From: Euborellia annulipes
Lineage: Eukaryota; Arthropoda; Insecta; Dermaptera; Anisolabididae
NCBI GenBank assembly: GCA_023213315.1
Contig: JAKCPI010021855.1
Span: forward strand, 1 to 64,000
Length of the DNA stretch: 64,000 nucleotides
Direction: 5' to 3'
The notes under the pieces are model-generated. The model was not told where the DNA came from. It was given only the letters and a program-made list of their open reading frames with translations, and did no database searches. Each line of letters begins with the position of its first letter. The first letter of the stretch is position 1. The translations under genes and the position numbers were made by a program. Shown piece after piece: positions 1 to 8,899 of this stretch.

Positions 1-1299
1 TCCCACCATTTCATAATTAAAACAAAATCCGTCGCTTTGATGACCAACGAACAAATATTAAATAAATTTATGCAAATCTAAAATAATAATTGCCTATTGC
101 TTGAACGATACCCTATTATATAATCATTTTAATAATAATAAAAGATAAGAATTATCTAACTATATTAATAAAGCAAATCATAATGAATAAGCAGATAAAT
201 GATTCATGATGACATTTAAAAGGAAAAAAATGAATAAGTAGTCTCAAAGAGGATACGAATTTTATTAAAAAAAAAAAAAGACAACGAAATTGCACAACTT
301 TTCCACTTTGATGCCGGGCTGTTTAACGGTTCGTTAAACGCTTTTGGTGCTTTAAACCTTCCGCTAAATAATTTTGAGTTCCAAGAACGTATTAAAGGTG
401 ATTGGTTCGTAAAAGCTGTATTTAAACTAAAGGTTGAAATTCGGAGCTTTAAACTATAAAGTATCCACTAACCTGATTTGTTTCATTGAAATAAAAAAGA
501 ATTTAGTGACTATATTACCATGAGAGAGAGGTAATATATAAATGCATTAATTTAATTGAGTTTTTGTTTCTGAAACGTATTAAGCGGTATTATTAATTAT
601 TATAGATATTCATTCGATGAAGAGAAAAAGTGAGGTTATAGTATATTCCCAGTTTCTTTATAATTTAACATCTGACAGTCAGATCTACCAACGTATTTAT
701 TATTTTTATTTTACGATATTTAAATATTTAAACATTTTTTGTTTTGTAACCTAATATTAACGATTAAAATTTAAAGAATACAAATATAATTACTATTTTA
801 ATTTCTTTTATAATTTTGGTACTATTATAAATGATACAATTTGACAATGCGCCCTTGCGGTCAAATGGCCAACTACATAGAAAGCTGTCATTTTCGCGGG
901 CCCAATCGTTTTGCATCTATCTATATATCTTAACAGTAGAGAATAGTTAACGGTTCCTTTAAAGTTGCTTTAGCAACAGCCTATAATTTTAAAGCCCAAA
1001 GCGATGTTTACCATTTACAGAACTGTTTTCTTGCACACCCGGCATTTGCCTTTATTTTGAAAATAAAGGCCCACCTGGAGCGGACCCTCGCCTTTACTTC
1101 ATCAAATTCTTTAGTCTTCCCAATCCCACAGCATTATACAAATAATGTATGTGAGACTGAAATAGTATTAATTATATAATTAAATTAAATACTTGATTAG
1201 ATCTCGATATATTCAATGAAATAACGAAGTTTGAAATCTTAAAACGCAATTTGTTTTTTACGAATAACTTCTGAACGAATTCTCATGAAATTTGCCGTT
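1..1299. other. AT-rich stretch, nothing recognised
   Basis: I see no exon with splice sites and no element with clear ends. The 300-480 and 940-1050 segments hold several GTTAACG- and TTTAAAG-type words that resemble the GACGTTAAAATTT element found at 4646 and 7969, so old copies of that family may be here. That is a weak impression, not an alignment. Confidence 0.3.
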
Positions 1300-1494
1300 C
1301 TAATTATTATGGCTGAGTTTCAAAAGATTTAGTTCAGAAGAAGCTGAGAAAACCGTGGTTCGCGATAATAATTTACCGCTCTCTGCGGTCCGATGCACTT
1401 CTAGTTTGAATACCTTGTTAACCCCACTTAGGACTACAAATTTACCAAACCTCGTTTTAATCCGATGAATAGTTCCAGTGATATAAGCGAACAA
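1300..1494 (-). CDS. short open frame, unidentified, perhaps transposon remnant
   Basis: A 64-codon frame with less biased amino-acid content than the AT-driven frames around it (Gly, Arg, Glu, Thr and Val are well represented). It begins with Met-Phe-Ala-Tyr and carries a basic RIKTRFGKFVVL stretch. Small frames of this general look occur in arthropod DNA transposons, but I cannot name a family. No splice partner or promoter is visible nearby, and it may be a fossil fragment or chance. Confidence 0.2.
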   Translation of the reverse strand: MFAYITGTIHRIKTRFGKFVVLSGVNKVFKLEVHRTAESGKLLSRTTVFSASSELNLLKLSHNN

Positions 1495-1624
1495 TAATAA
1501 TTTTTTTTTAATACGCCTAGATGATATGCAATCGGTTGGTAGATCCCCTTCGTTGGTTGCCTATCTTTTAGGCGTTTACTTATTATTTAGCTTCCTCTAA
1601 CAATATTTCAATTGAATGAACTTT

Positions 1625-1860
1625 TAGCCAAGAGGGGTGTGTTTTTGGGGGGGGGGGGGGGGGGTGTGGTGGGTGGGGGGGCCCCCCGCACACCATTTTT
1701 TTTTTTTTTTATTTTTTAGGTGGGTTCTGTTCTGTTTTTGCAGAATAAAAATTAAAATAAAATATTTATATAAAATATTTATTTTTTAAATTTTTTTTTT
1801 AATAAATTTAATTTTATTTTAGGTTGGGGGGTGTCCCCCCCCCCCCCGCCCCTTGTTTCC
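1625..1860. repeat. poly-G / poly-C / poly-T low-complexity block
   Basis: G runs of up to about 18 near 1648-1668 are followed by GGGGGCCCCCC, a T run, and then a C run near 1836-1850. Similar G/C homopolymers mark the ends of hAT-like elements elsewhere in the window (16030-16090, 41735-41780, 42695-42742), so this may be a decayed end of such an element. Base counts in these runs should not be trusted. Confidence 0.5.
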
Positions 1861-2111
1861 GCTTTTGGTTTTCCTTTTTAACTGATCACAATCTTCTTAT
1901 TCGGTGAAACCACAACCCGGGGAGGCAGGTTCTTCAATGCGATGCGCTTTTTCACTCATTCTGTTCGAATATATTTATTAATAATGTTGATGTTCAATGT
2001 ATTAATTTATCTTATAAGTAGTGGCTTGATTTTTATTGAGTTTTTAAAAAAGTGATTTGTTCTCTTTTGGATTTCTCGAGTGTCCACCCTCGCTGGGCTG
2101 ACAAGAATACT

Positions 2112-2322
2112 TAATTAAATGTTTACTAAATTCATATATCCGAAAAAATAAGGGTGTGCCGCCGGGAGTCGAACCACGGATCCACCGATTTGCGCTCAGT
2201 GTGCCCTTGTGCTGTGGCCTAGTGGTAAGGGCACACTGAGCGCAAATCGGTGGATCCGTGGTTCGACTCCCGGCGGCACACCCTTATTTTTTCGGATATA
2301 TGAATTTAGTAAATATTTAATT
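2112..2322. repeat. near-perfect 96-bp inverted repeat around a tRNA-like sequence
   Basis: The left arm (about 2112-2207) is repeated as its reverse complement at about 2227-2322 with only one or two differences; a 19-bp loop separates them. The right arm completes a tRNA-like sequence that begins in the loop, so the left arm is an antisense copy of most of it. Either a recent palindromic duplication or a fold-back sequencing/assembly artefact could produce this. Confidence 0.85.
2208..2280 (+). pseudogene. tRNA-like sequence (tRNA pseudogene or SINE head)
   Basis: A seven-pair acceptor stem can be drawn between 2208-2214 and 2274-2280 (one G-T pair). The D stem is GCCT/GGGC (2217-2220, 2229-2232) with loop AGTGGTAA. 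The A box TGGCCTAGTGG and B box GGTTCGACTCC are both near consensus. Against a working tRNA: the anticodon loop is nine bases or lacks T33, and the T stem has two mismatches. RNA polymerase III transcription remains possible because both internal promoter boxes are good. Confidence 0.65.
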
Positions 2323-2475
2323 GTATAAATTTCGCGGCTCACGTACGCGATATGTATAATATCTTAAATATTATATATAATTTCTTATTTAAGAATACTT
2401 AATCGCCCACCCACCTCCTAGGGGGGGGGGGTTACTCTTGTACTTCATAGGAAAGATAGGAGAAATGAAATGAAC

Positions 2476-3001
2476 AGGGGTCAAGGGTTCGCATCAGCGT
2501 CAAAAATTCAATATCAATTGAATTGGCTACCAACATAGTTGGGTTATTTACATGATTTTACAGTTATTTACAAAAAAATTTCGTAAATAAGTGTAATTTA
2601 TGTAAATAAGGTAATTTACGTAAATAACTCGGGTGCGCATGCGCGAAGGCCAAATTCAAACATACAAAAATATGAATTAAAATCTTGTTAAAGCTAGGAA
2701 CCGTCCGAATAATCGTTTTCGGTTACGGCTTCAGTCGAAACTAAGATTGAGGTCGAAATTCGGTTTCGGTTGAAAATCTTGTTTCGGTTGGACCCTATTT
2801 TAATCTGTTTTTGTTTGTTTTTTTCAGGCAGTTGGTTTTTTACAGTTATTTACGACGAATAAAGTTAGTAATTTATCACCGTGTAATTTACTCATGGGTA
2901 AATAACTTGCCAACTCTGGCTACCAATCAATTTAAATAAATAGGAACCGAGTCTAAACTGCCTCAGATGCCGAAAAAGAGATTAAAAAAAAAAAAAAAAA
3001 A
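2476..3001 (+). mobile_element. SINE family 2, 5'-truncated, split by a hAT-type MITE
   Basis: The left piece (2476-2533) contains GGTCAAGGGTTCGCATC, the B-box region seen in the fuller copy at 27386. The right piece (2919-3001) contains AACCGAGTCTAAACTGCC and GATGCCGAAAAAGAGATT followed by a long A tail. The two halves are joined if the 385-bp insertion at 2534-2918 and one copy of its 8-bp duplication are removed. Confidence 0.75.
2534..2918. mobile_element. hAT-type MITE with 8-bp target duplication
   Basis: The target duplication GCTACCAA stands at 2526-2533 and again at 2919-2926. The ends are CATAGTTGGGTTATTTAC on the left and, reversed, CAGAGTTGG followed by CAAGTTATTTAC on the right. 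A TIR starting CA(G/T)AG with an 8-bp duplication is the hAT signature. There is no coding capacity in 385 bp. The interior is rich in GTAAATAA / TTATTTAC words. Confidence 0.85.
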
Positions 3002-4645
3002 TCATTTTTAAACTATCTACCGTAGGCTCTTGTTGAAACATTATTATTTTGAGTGATTTACAAAAAAAATAAATCCCAAACGATCGCCTAATGGGTAATC
3101 CGGCACTGCTTACGTCACTCGTCGTCGATTGAACCTGTTGAATTTTATTTTATCAAAGAATACAACAACACAAACAAGAAATGCCAAAGAATTTTTAATT
3201 TGATATGCAACAGGATTAATAATAACAAATTATCTTTTTTTTCTTTTTCTTTACAAATAAATCTAATAACACGTAGGTGTACACATTTTGTTTTTGTTTT
3301 GTTTTTTTTATAAAATTTGATTGATATATTTTTTTTTTTATAATAAAATAACATTGCATTCTTTTCATTGCATTTTTTAGCCATACTTTTTTTTTTTTTT
3401 TAATTTGGCAGTTTTAAAGGACTCGCTCATTCATATTATTTTTTTAAACAAGAGCTTTTCAGAAATTCTCTCTCACTAGACTCTAGCCAATAAGAATAAA
3501 GAACAAGAAAGGATCGAAATTTTTATACTTTTTTTGTAAATAACTCCAGAATTATGAGACTTATTAAAATCACCCTTATTAGATAAATTTTAGAGGATTA
3601 AATTCTGAATAAAATGGTATAAATTCCTCCATCTTCGGTCCGTTCGTTCTTGAAAAAAAAAGTGATAAAAAATTCAAAAAAATCAATCATTTAACGTTAT
3701 TTTGAAGACCGGATGTATATTGAGCAGAATTTATATACCATTCGAAAGAGAATTAAATTCTCTACAAATTTTATCTAAACAACTTTTTTTGTTACTTTTA
3801 TTATAAAGAAGTTATTTAAGTTACAAACTTCTAAAAAAAAATTTTCAAAATTATTTAACACTTTTTTAAACATTTCTCTTAATTGAATTTTAATATTTAT
3901 ATATCCATTTGATTCAGAATTTAATCCTCTACAATTTATCTAATAAAGAAAATTTTGATAAGTGACATAGTTTAGGAGTTATTTACGAAAATTGAAAAAA
4001 AAAATCCGCTACACAAAAGCCCATAAAAATTCGTTAAGTAATTGCAGAATTTATTTATTAAAATTAAAATAAATTAAATCTCTCAATAATTATTATATAA
4101 TTATTCATATAAATTCAATTTTTTTTTCTCTCATCAATATGACGTCATTGACGGCAAGTAAAAAAATTACATTTTCGATCGATTCTCGTTTTTTTTTATC
4201 CTATTCTAATTTAATAAGCAAATGAACCTGATGTAATCCTAGTTGAGCAGATACACGTAACTTGAAATATTTAACAAAAAAAAGAGGGACGGTTCTTCAA
4301 GCCTTTTTTTTTTAATATTCTTTTTATTGCTTATTTATTTATTATAGAGATAGAGTTAAATAGAAAGAGTTTAAAATTCTATATTTTCAGGTAGTATAAC
4401 AAATATTTTTTTTTCCTCTTAAGAAAGTTCAAAGTTCTAATATCTAGAAAGTTCTAAGTTCATTTGTTTTTGTTTTTTTTATAATGCCGTCTCCGTTCGG
4501 TTTATTATCAGCGTTTGACTATTCGATAGTTAGTGGTAATAGTTAACGAATTTGTTTTTAATTTAAAAAATAAATTCCAGGTCAATTCGGTTCAATTCAT
4601 ATCGAATTCGTGATATAAAAATTCAAAAACAACACCATTAGGTCT
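3002..4645. other. AT-rich intergenic DNA, no gene seen
   Basis: Long A and T runs. One recognisable piece is at about 4015-4050 (AAAGCCCATAAAAATTCG), a motif that recurs at 9300, 25330, 28490, 37710, 38285, 38940, 46920, 47875 and 50180 and belongs to an abundant old repeat. No exon can be supported. Confidence 0.4.
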
Positions 4646-5195
4646 ATTCTCTAAAAAACAGACGTTAAAATTTAAAATAAACAAATAGGTGTTAAAAAGT
4701 AATGTAAGCTTTAAAAATGCTATCCAAAATTCTTGCTATTCTGTAAACAAAAACTTTAAACCCAAAGCGTTAACATTTAGTAAATAGTGTTAAAAATTAA
4801 AGCCATGTCTAGGGGATGGCTTTAATATTTTAACGTCGGGTTTAAAATAAAAATGGCGTCCTTAACCTAAAAAGTAAGGTTGCTGATGATAGCTTTGAAA
4901 TAAAAGCAACATGTTAACGTCGCTGTTAAAACTTTGTTTAGAGAATAGCATTTTTTTTTTAACGCCGATTGTTTTTACATTACTTTTTAACACCCATTTG
5001 TTTATTTTAAATATATATTTTTTTTTTATTCTGCCCTCTTGGCTAACCGCCGTTGGGCAAAAACTGATTACAAAAATTACAAAAATACATTTATAAAAAT
5101 AATAAATACAAAGTTAAAACATTATACAATAACATCATAAGTTAAATCATCACATTTTAAATTTTAAAGTCTGTTTTTAGAGAAATAGGCTCTAG
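4646..5195. mobile_element. MITE with long terminal inverted repeats (GACGTTAAAATTT family), copy 1
   Basis: The left end reads CTCTAAAAAACAGACGTT and the right end, reversed, CTCTAAAAACAGACTTTAAA. The inverted repeats extend inward about 110 bp, including GTGTTAAAAAGTAATGTAAG. The centre carries ATGGCTTTAATATTTTAACG. The right arm is interrupted by unrelated sequence at about 5010-5145. A second, uninterrupted copy lies at 7969-8335. It has no coding capacity and the superfamily was not identified. Confidence 0.75.
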
Positions 5196-5358
5196 TTGAA
5201 AAAAAATATATTAAAAAAAAAAAAAAAATTAAATCACAAACACTAGGTTATAAGTTTCAAAAATTAATATTTATTAATAAATCTTCTGGTAACAAGAATT
5301 AGCCACCAAGACTAATGTTATTAAGAAACGCCAAATGGTGGTGTGAGCTGGGATACTA

Positions 5359-5415
5359 ATACCCGTATTCATAGTCGCTCCTTGTTTCTCAAGGAACGAC
5401 TATGAATACGGGTAT
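5359..5415. repeat. 26-bp hairpin, one mismatch, 5-nt loop
   Basis: The left arm (5359-5384) begins ATACCCGTATTCATAGTCG. The right arm (5390-5415) is its reverse complement apart from one base, with TTTCT between them. Size and near-perfect pairing resemble a small-RNA precursor or a recent palindrome. It is not part of any family I recognise here. Confidence 0.8.
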
Positions 5416-5559
5416 AAGTTTCAAGTTCGACCGGAACTTGGAGATTTGTTAGAGGGGGGAGGGGGGCAAAATTAAATTTTTCCCTCAAAACTGAAATCAC
5501 TCCATTTTTTTTTCTGATGAGAAAATCATTAGACTTTTTTTTAAGTGTGCGAATTTCAT

Positions 5560-5850
5560 TCGACGTTTTCATCTTTTCAAGCTCAAGTTTCGGCTGTTTT
5601 TTGCCCAGCTTTCTTTCTTTGCCTCCCACTGAGGCCCGGGACACATGCCCCCATTGCTACCCCTAGGCTCTGGTCCCAACATGCCAAGTGGTGGTGTTAT
5701 CTGGGATATTAGGTCCCCTGTCCCTTCCCTCTGTAATTTCAACAAGCGTCAGGCCATGCGACGGGCCGGTCTGTTCTATTTCTTCCGGTCGCAAAAAACC
5801 CCTCTTTACCGCCGACCCCGCACCGCGGGAATAAGAAAGACAAAAAATAA
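5560..5850 (+). repeat. GC-rich dispersed repeat, copy 1
   Basis: The 5735-5800 part (GCGTCAGGCCATGCGACGGG, then a CTTCCGGTCGCAAAAA motif) occurs reversed at 63555-63625. It is much more GC-rich than its surroundings and open in one frame (5645-5863, Arg-rich), so it may be part of a retroelement body. No family can be named. Confidence 0.6.
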
Positions 5851-5914
5851 GAAAAAGATTTAGATATTCATTGGCACGCTTATGTTTTGCTTTAATTGAC
5901 ATATTCCTTTTAAA

Positions 5915-6350
5915 AAAAAATCTGGTGTGATGCTCACAGATCACACAACTTTCTTTTACATTCGGTAATTGCAAATTGTGTTCTATGATTGTAAATAAAA
6001 AAAAATTTTAAAAAAAAAATCAAGTACAGGAGTAAAGTGTACTTCAAACAAATTTAAGAGCAAAATGAGAATATACATTTTAAAAAACATCTAAAAAATA
6101 ATTGATTTATGAATTTTAATCAAAATCCTTTCGAACGAATTTTGTGAAAATCGAAATAAACTGAAAAAGTACATCAGTAAAGTACTAGTACTCTTTGGCT
6201 GATTTTGTTTAAAATCTTCGTGTCTGGTCACAGAGAGATACGTAATTTAAATATCAAATTTCAGCCTCCTAGCTCTTTTTATTTTTGAGATATTTTGTTC
6301 ACAGAAACTTATATTTCCATCAAATTTTTGAATCCAATATCTATATAGGT
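5915..6350 (+). mobile_element. double-hairpin element (family B), degenerate copy
   Basis: It starts with the AAATCTGGTGTGA hairpin, here decayed. It then carries the family landmarks AATGAGAATATACATTTTAA, AAAGTACTAGTACTCTTTGG and TTTTTGAATCCAATA. The right part, between the GTTCACAG and the terminal hairpin, is shortened. Confidence 0.7.
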
Positions 6351-6784
6351 AAAATTTTACTGAACCGAATTGCACTGAATTTATCTACAGTATATATAGA
6401 TACTTTTTTTGTAATTCTATTCTATTTCATATCCACTATTTAAATAAAATCCGCATTAGTCTTGTAACTTCTCTAATCTCTTTTCTAGGCGATTATAATA
6501 AAAGCTGATTCTCTCTATAGAGGATTTCTTTATTTATTTGTTGTATTTTTAAATAGACAAAAGTATAAGAAATAATAATCCAGAGATTCTGGGTTCTAAT
6601 TTATTTCAAAACTGTCAAAATTCAGCTACATATCTACTAAAATTTATTTATTTGAGAGAGAGAGAGAGTTTATATTTTTATGGGAATGTTTTTTTTTTTT
6701 TTTTTTAACAACTCCATGGGCGGAAGAGTTCAAGCCTTTTCACTCACTCTTTTTATTGGCAAAATCCGTTTATGGCAAAGACAG

Positions 6785-7530
6785 CTAGCTGTTCGCATGT
6801 TTTTGCCAAGAGATGGCGTTAATAAGGGCCTTGAGGTGTGTGCCAAAAACACAAATCTCTCTAAAATTTGTCGATAGATGGCAGGAGGGTATATTTAATC
6901 TCATGCATTTTTCGTTCATCTTTCAATAACAACCAGCGGCGTAACCAGCCTTTGAAGGTTAACTAGGGCGGCGTTTTTTAAGTTCTAATATAATTTAAAA
7001 GAAAATTATCAATCTTTTGGACAATCTATGGAAAGAATATAGATCCTTAGATGCCCTAGGGCGCCTATGTCGGTATTGAGGGGCGCCAAAGGCTTGATGC
7101 GCCTGGAGCCCCCCGACCTAGTTACGCTACTGATAACAACATAAAAATATATAAATATAGGTTTATAAGTGATTTGATAATGGCGGCCGTTAGACTAGCC
7201 TGCCATCTATTACAAGACTACTGAACTATTTAATCTTTTTTTTTATTTTTGTCACCTATTTATTTAATTCTTATAGGTTGGATATTAATGATTTTTATAT
7301 TTTTAGAATTAAAAAAAAAAAATTACAATTTTTTTTTTGTATTTTCTAAAAATAATTTCCATTATTTTTTAAATAATTCATAATTTAAAAGAAAAAGCTT
7401 TCTATTAAGTAAAATGCTCACAAATTTAGTTCATTTTAAAAAAGACTGTATAAAAAAATATTTAAAAATGCCTTAGTATTTCCGTACCAAAAATTCAAAG
7501 TGACCTCCTGAAGCCTCTTGAGGTGTTGGA
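6785..7530 (+). repeat. family D repeat, unit 1 (contains a hAT MITE)
   Basis: Landmarks are GCATGTTTTTGCCAAGAGAT near 6797, GTTAGACTAGCCTGCC near 7188, AAAAAGCTTTCTATTAAGT near 7392 and TTCCGTACCAAAAATTC near 7478. It is related to the longer TTAA-flanked elements at 19575 and 39862. A second direct copy of its right half follows at 7568-7945. Confidence 0.75.
6934..7132. mobile_element. hAT-type MITE, 199 bp
   Basis: The 8-bp duplication ATAACAAC is at 6926-6933 and 7133-7140. The ends are CAGCGGCGTAACCAG and, reversed, CAGTAGCGTAACTAG. It interrupts family D and is non-coding. Confidence 0.88.
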
Positions 7531-7567
7531 GACAGTTCATTGTCTCTGTCTTTGTTAATACAGTGAC

Positions 7568-7945
7568 TATAGCGGCTGTTAGACTAGCCTGCCATCTATT
7601 ACAAGCCTCCTGAACTATTTAATCTTTTTTTTTAATTCATTTTTTATTTTTGTCACTTATTTATTTAGTTCTTATAGATTGGATAATTAATGATTTTTAC
7701 ATTTTTAAATTAAAAAAACAAATTACGATTATCATAATACAAATTTTTTTTTCACATTTTCTATAAATATAAAAAAATAATTTTCATTATTTTTTAAATA
7801 ATTCATAATTTAAAAAAAAGCTTTCTATTAAGTAAAATGCTCACAAATTTAGTTCATTTTAAAAAAGACTGTATAAAAAAATATTTAAATATGCCTTAGT
7901 ATTTCCGTACCAAAAATTCAAAGTGACCTCCTGAAGCCCCTTAAG
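7568..7945 (+). repeat. family D repeat, unit 2 (tandem direct copy)
   Basis: It repeats the right half of unit 1, from GTTAGACTAGCCTGCCATC through CAAAAATTCAAAGTGACCTC, with small indels. The two units are separated by about 40 bp containing GAGACAGTTCATTGTCTC. A third, more diverged partial copy is at 26535-26810. Confidence 0.8.
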
Positions 7946-7968
7946 GTTCTATGTCTCCAACACCTTAA

Positions 7969-8335
7969 TTCTCTAAAAATAAAAACAGACGTTAAAATTT
8001 AAAATAAACAAATAGCTGTTAAAAAGTAATGTAAGCGTTAAAAAAAATGCTATTCTGTAAACAAAAAATTAAAGTCAAAGCGTTAACATTTAGTAAATAG
8101 TGTTAAAAATTAATGCCATGTCTTGGGGGTGGCTTTAATATTTTAACGTCGTGTTTAAAATAAAAATGACGTCCTTAACCTAAAAAGTAAGGTAAAGATT
8201 TTGATAGCTTTAAAATAAAAGCAACATATTAACGTCGCTGTTAAAATTTTATTTAGAGAATAGCATTTTTTAACGCTTAAATTACTTTTTAACACTCATT
8301 TGTTTATTTTAAATTTTAACGTCTGTTAGAAGAGA
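7969..8335. mobile_element. MITE with long terminal inverted repeats, copy 2
   Basis: Same family as 4646-5195. The left end is TCTCTAAAAATAAAAACAGACG and the right end reads ACGTCTGTTAGAAGAGA. The inverted arms are about 110-120 bp, so the transcript would fold back on itself. The centre is ATGCCATGTCTTGGGGGTGG. Confidence 0.8.
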
Positions 8336-8618
8336 GGAAATTCCATAAATTTGCTGGAACTTAGAGCAGAGAATCGATATTTTCTTGAATTCTCTTGATT
8401 ATCGTTGTTTTTTTTTTTTTGTCTGTCACACACACACGTGAAAAGGCTTGAACTATCCATCATCTTATCTTATCTCTTTAATATAAATCCTTCATAAAAA
8501 ATAATTATTTCAACAATATACAGGTTCTATTAAAATCAAAAAAACACACGGACGATCATTTTTTGTTTTTTTTTTTTGTATCACAAACAAACATTTGGGT
8601 GTGTCACAGCCTGGCCTT

Positions 8619-8720
8619 TCATGAGCCCTCTTCTTCTTCTTGAACTAAAAGAGAAGAGGAAGTAGAAGGCGTCCCTTCATCTGCTTCGGGGTCGTCAAAT
8701 ACCGACCCCGAAGCCTCTAG
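8619..8720 (-). CDS. candidate stop-codon readthrough extension of the ABHD gene
   Basis: After the TAA stop of the hydrolase the same frame stays open for 33 codons and ends at a TGA (8621-8619). The predicted tail begins Leu-Glu-Ala-Ser-Gly-Ser and ends in a run of Glu, Gly and Ser; it is acidic and Ser/Thr-rich, unlike the Lys/Asn/Phe/Ile-rich chance frames of the area. The stop is followed by CTAG, a context known to favour readthrough after UGA, and by a strong stem six bases later. It could instead be 3' UTR that happens to be open. Confidence 0.45.
   Translation of the reverse strand, partial: LEASGSVFDDPEADEGTPSTSSSLLVQEEEEGS
8683..8714 (-). promoter_or_regulatory. 12-bp GC-rich stem-loop 6 nt after the ABHD stop codon
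   Basis: The arms GCTTCGGGGTCG and CGACCCCGAAGC pair without mismatch around an 8-nt loop. The stem starts six bases downstream of the TAA, the position at which stimulatory stems act in known readthrough cases such as Drosophila headcase. It lies inside the open extension and encodes part of it. Confidence 0.7.
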
Positions 8721-8899
8721 TTATTCAACTAATTGATCGCGATGTTGAAAAATTGCATTAAAATATTGTGTAAATAATCGGCCAATATATTGATCTTGTT
8801 TTAATGGGAATAGGCCCTCCATGAAACCAATATGGCCGCCCCGTGATGTCACAGCTATGGCTACGTGTTGAGTGCGTCGGGCAGCGTCCATCGGGATTC
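8721..8899 (-). CDS. ABHD exon 8 (last), residues 332-390
   Basis: The acceptor is TTTTTCCAG. The exon carries GGHIGFMEG with the catalytic His and ends RDQLVE-TAA. The first two bases complete Gly332 with the last base of exon 7. Confidence 0.95.

Noticed and set aside
2208..2280. Working tRNA gene
   Set aside because: Anticodon loop of nine bases or without T33 and two mismatches in the T stem; better as a tRNA pseudogene or SINE head.
5645..5974. Two overlapping frames at 5645-5863 (+) and 5663-5974 (-) as genes
   Set aside because: They overlap the dispersed GC-rich repeat shared with 63555; no exon partners.
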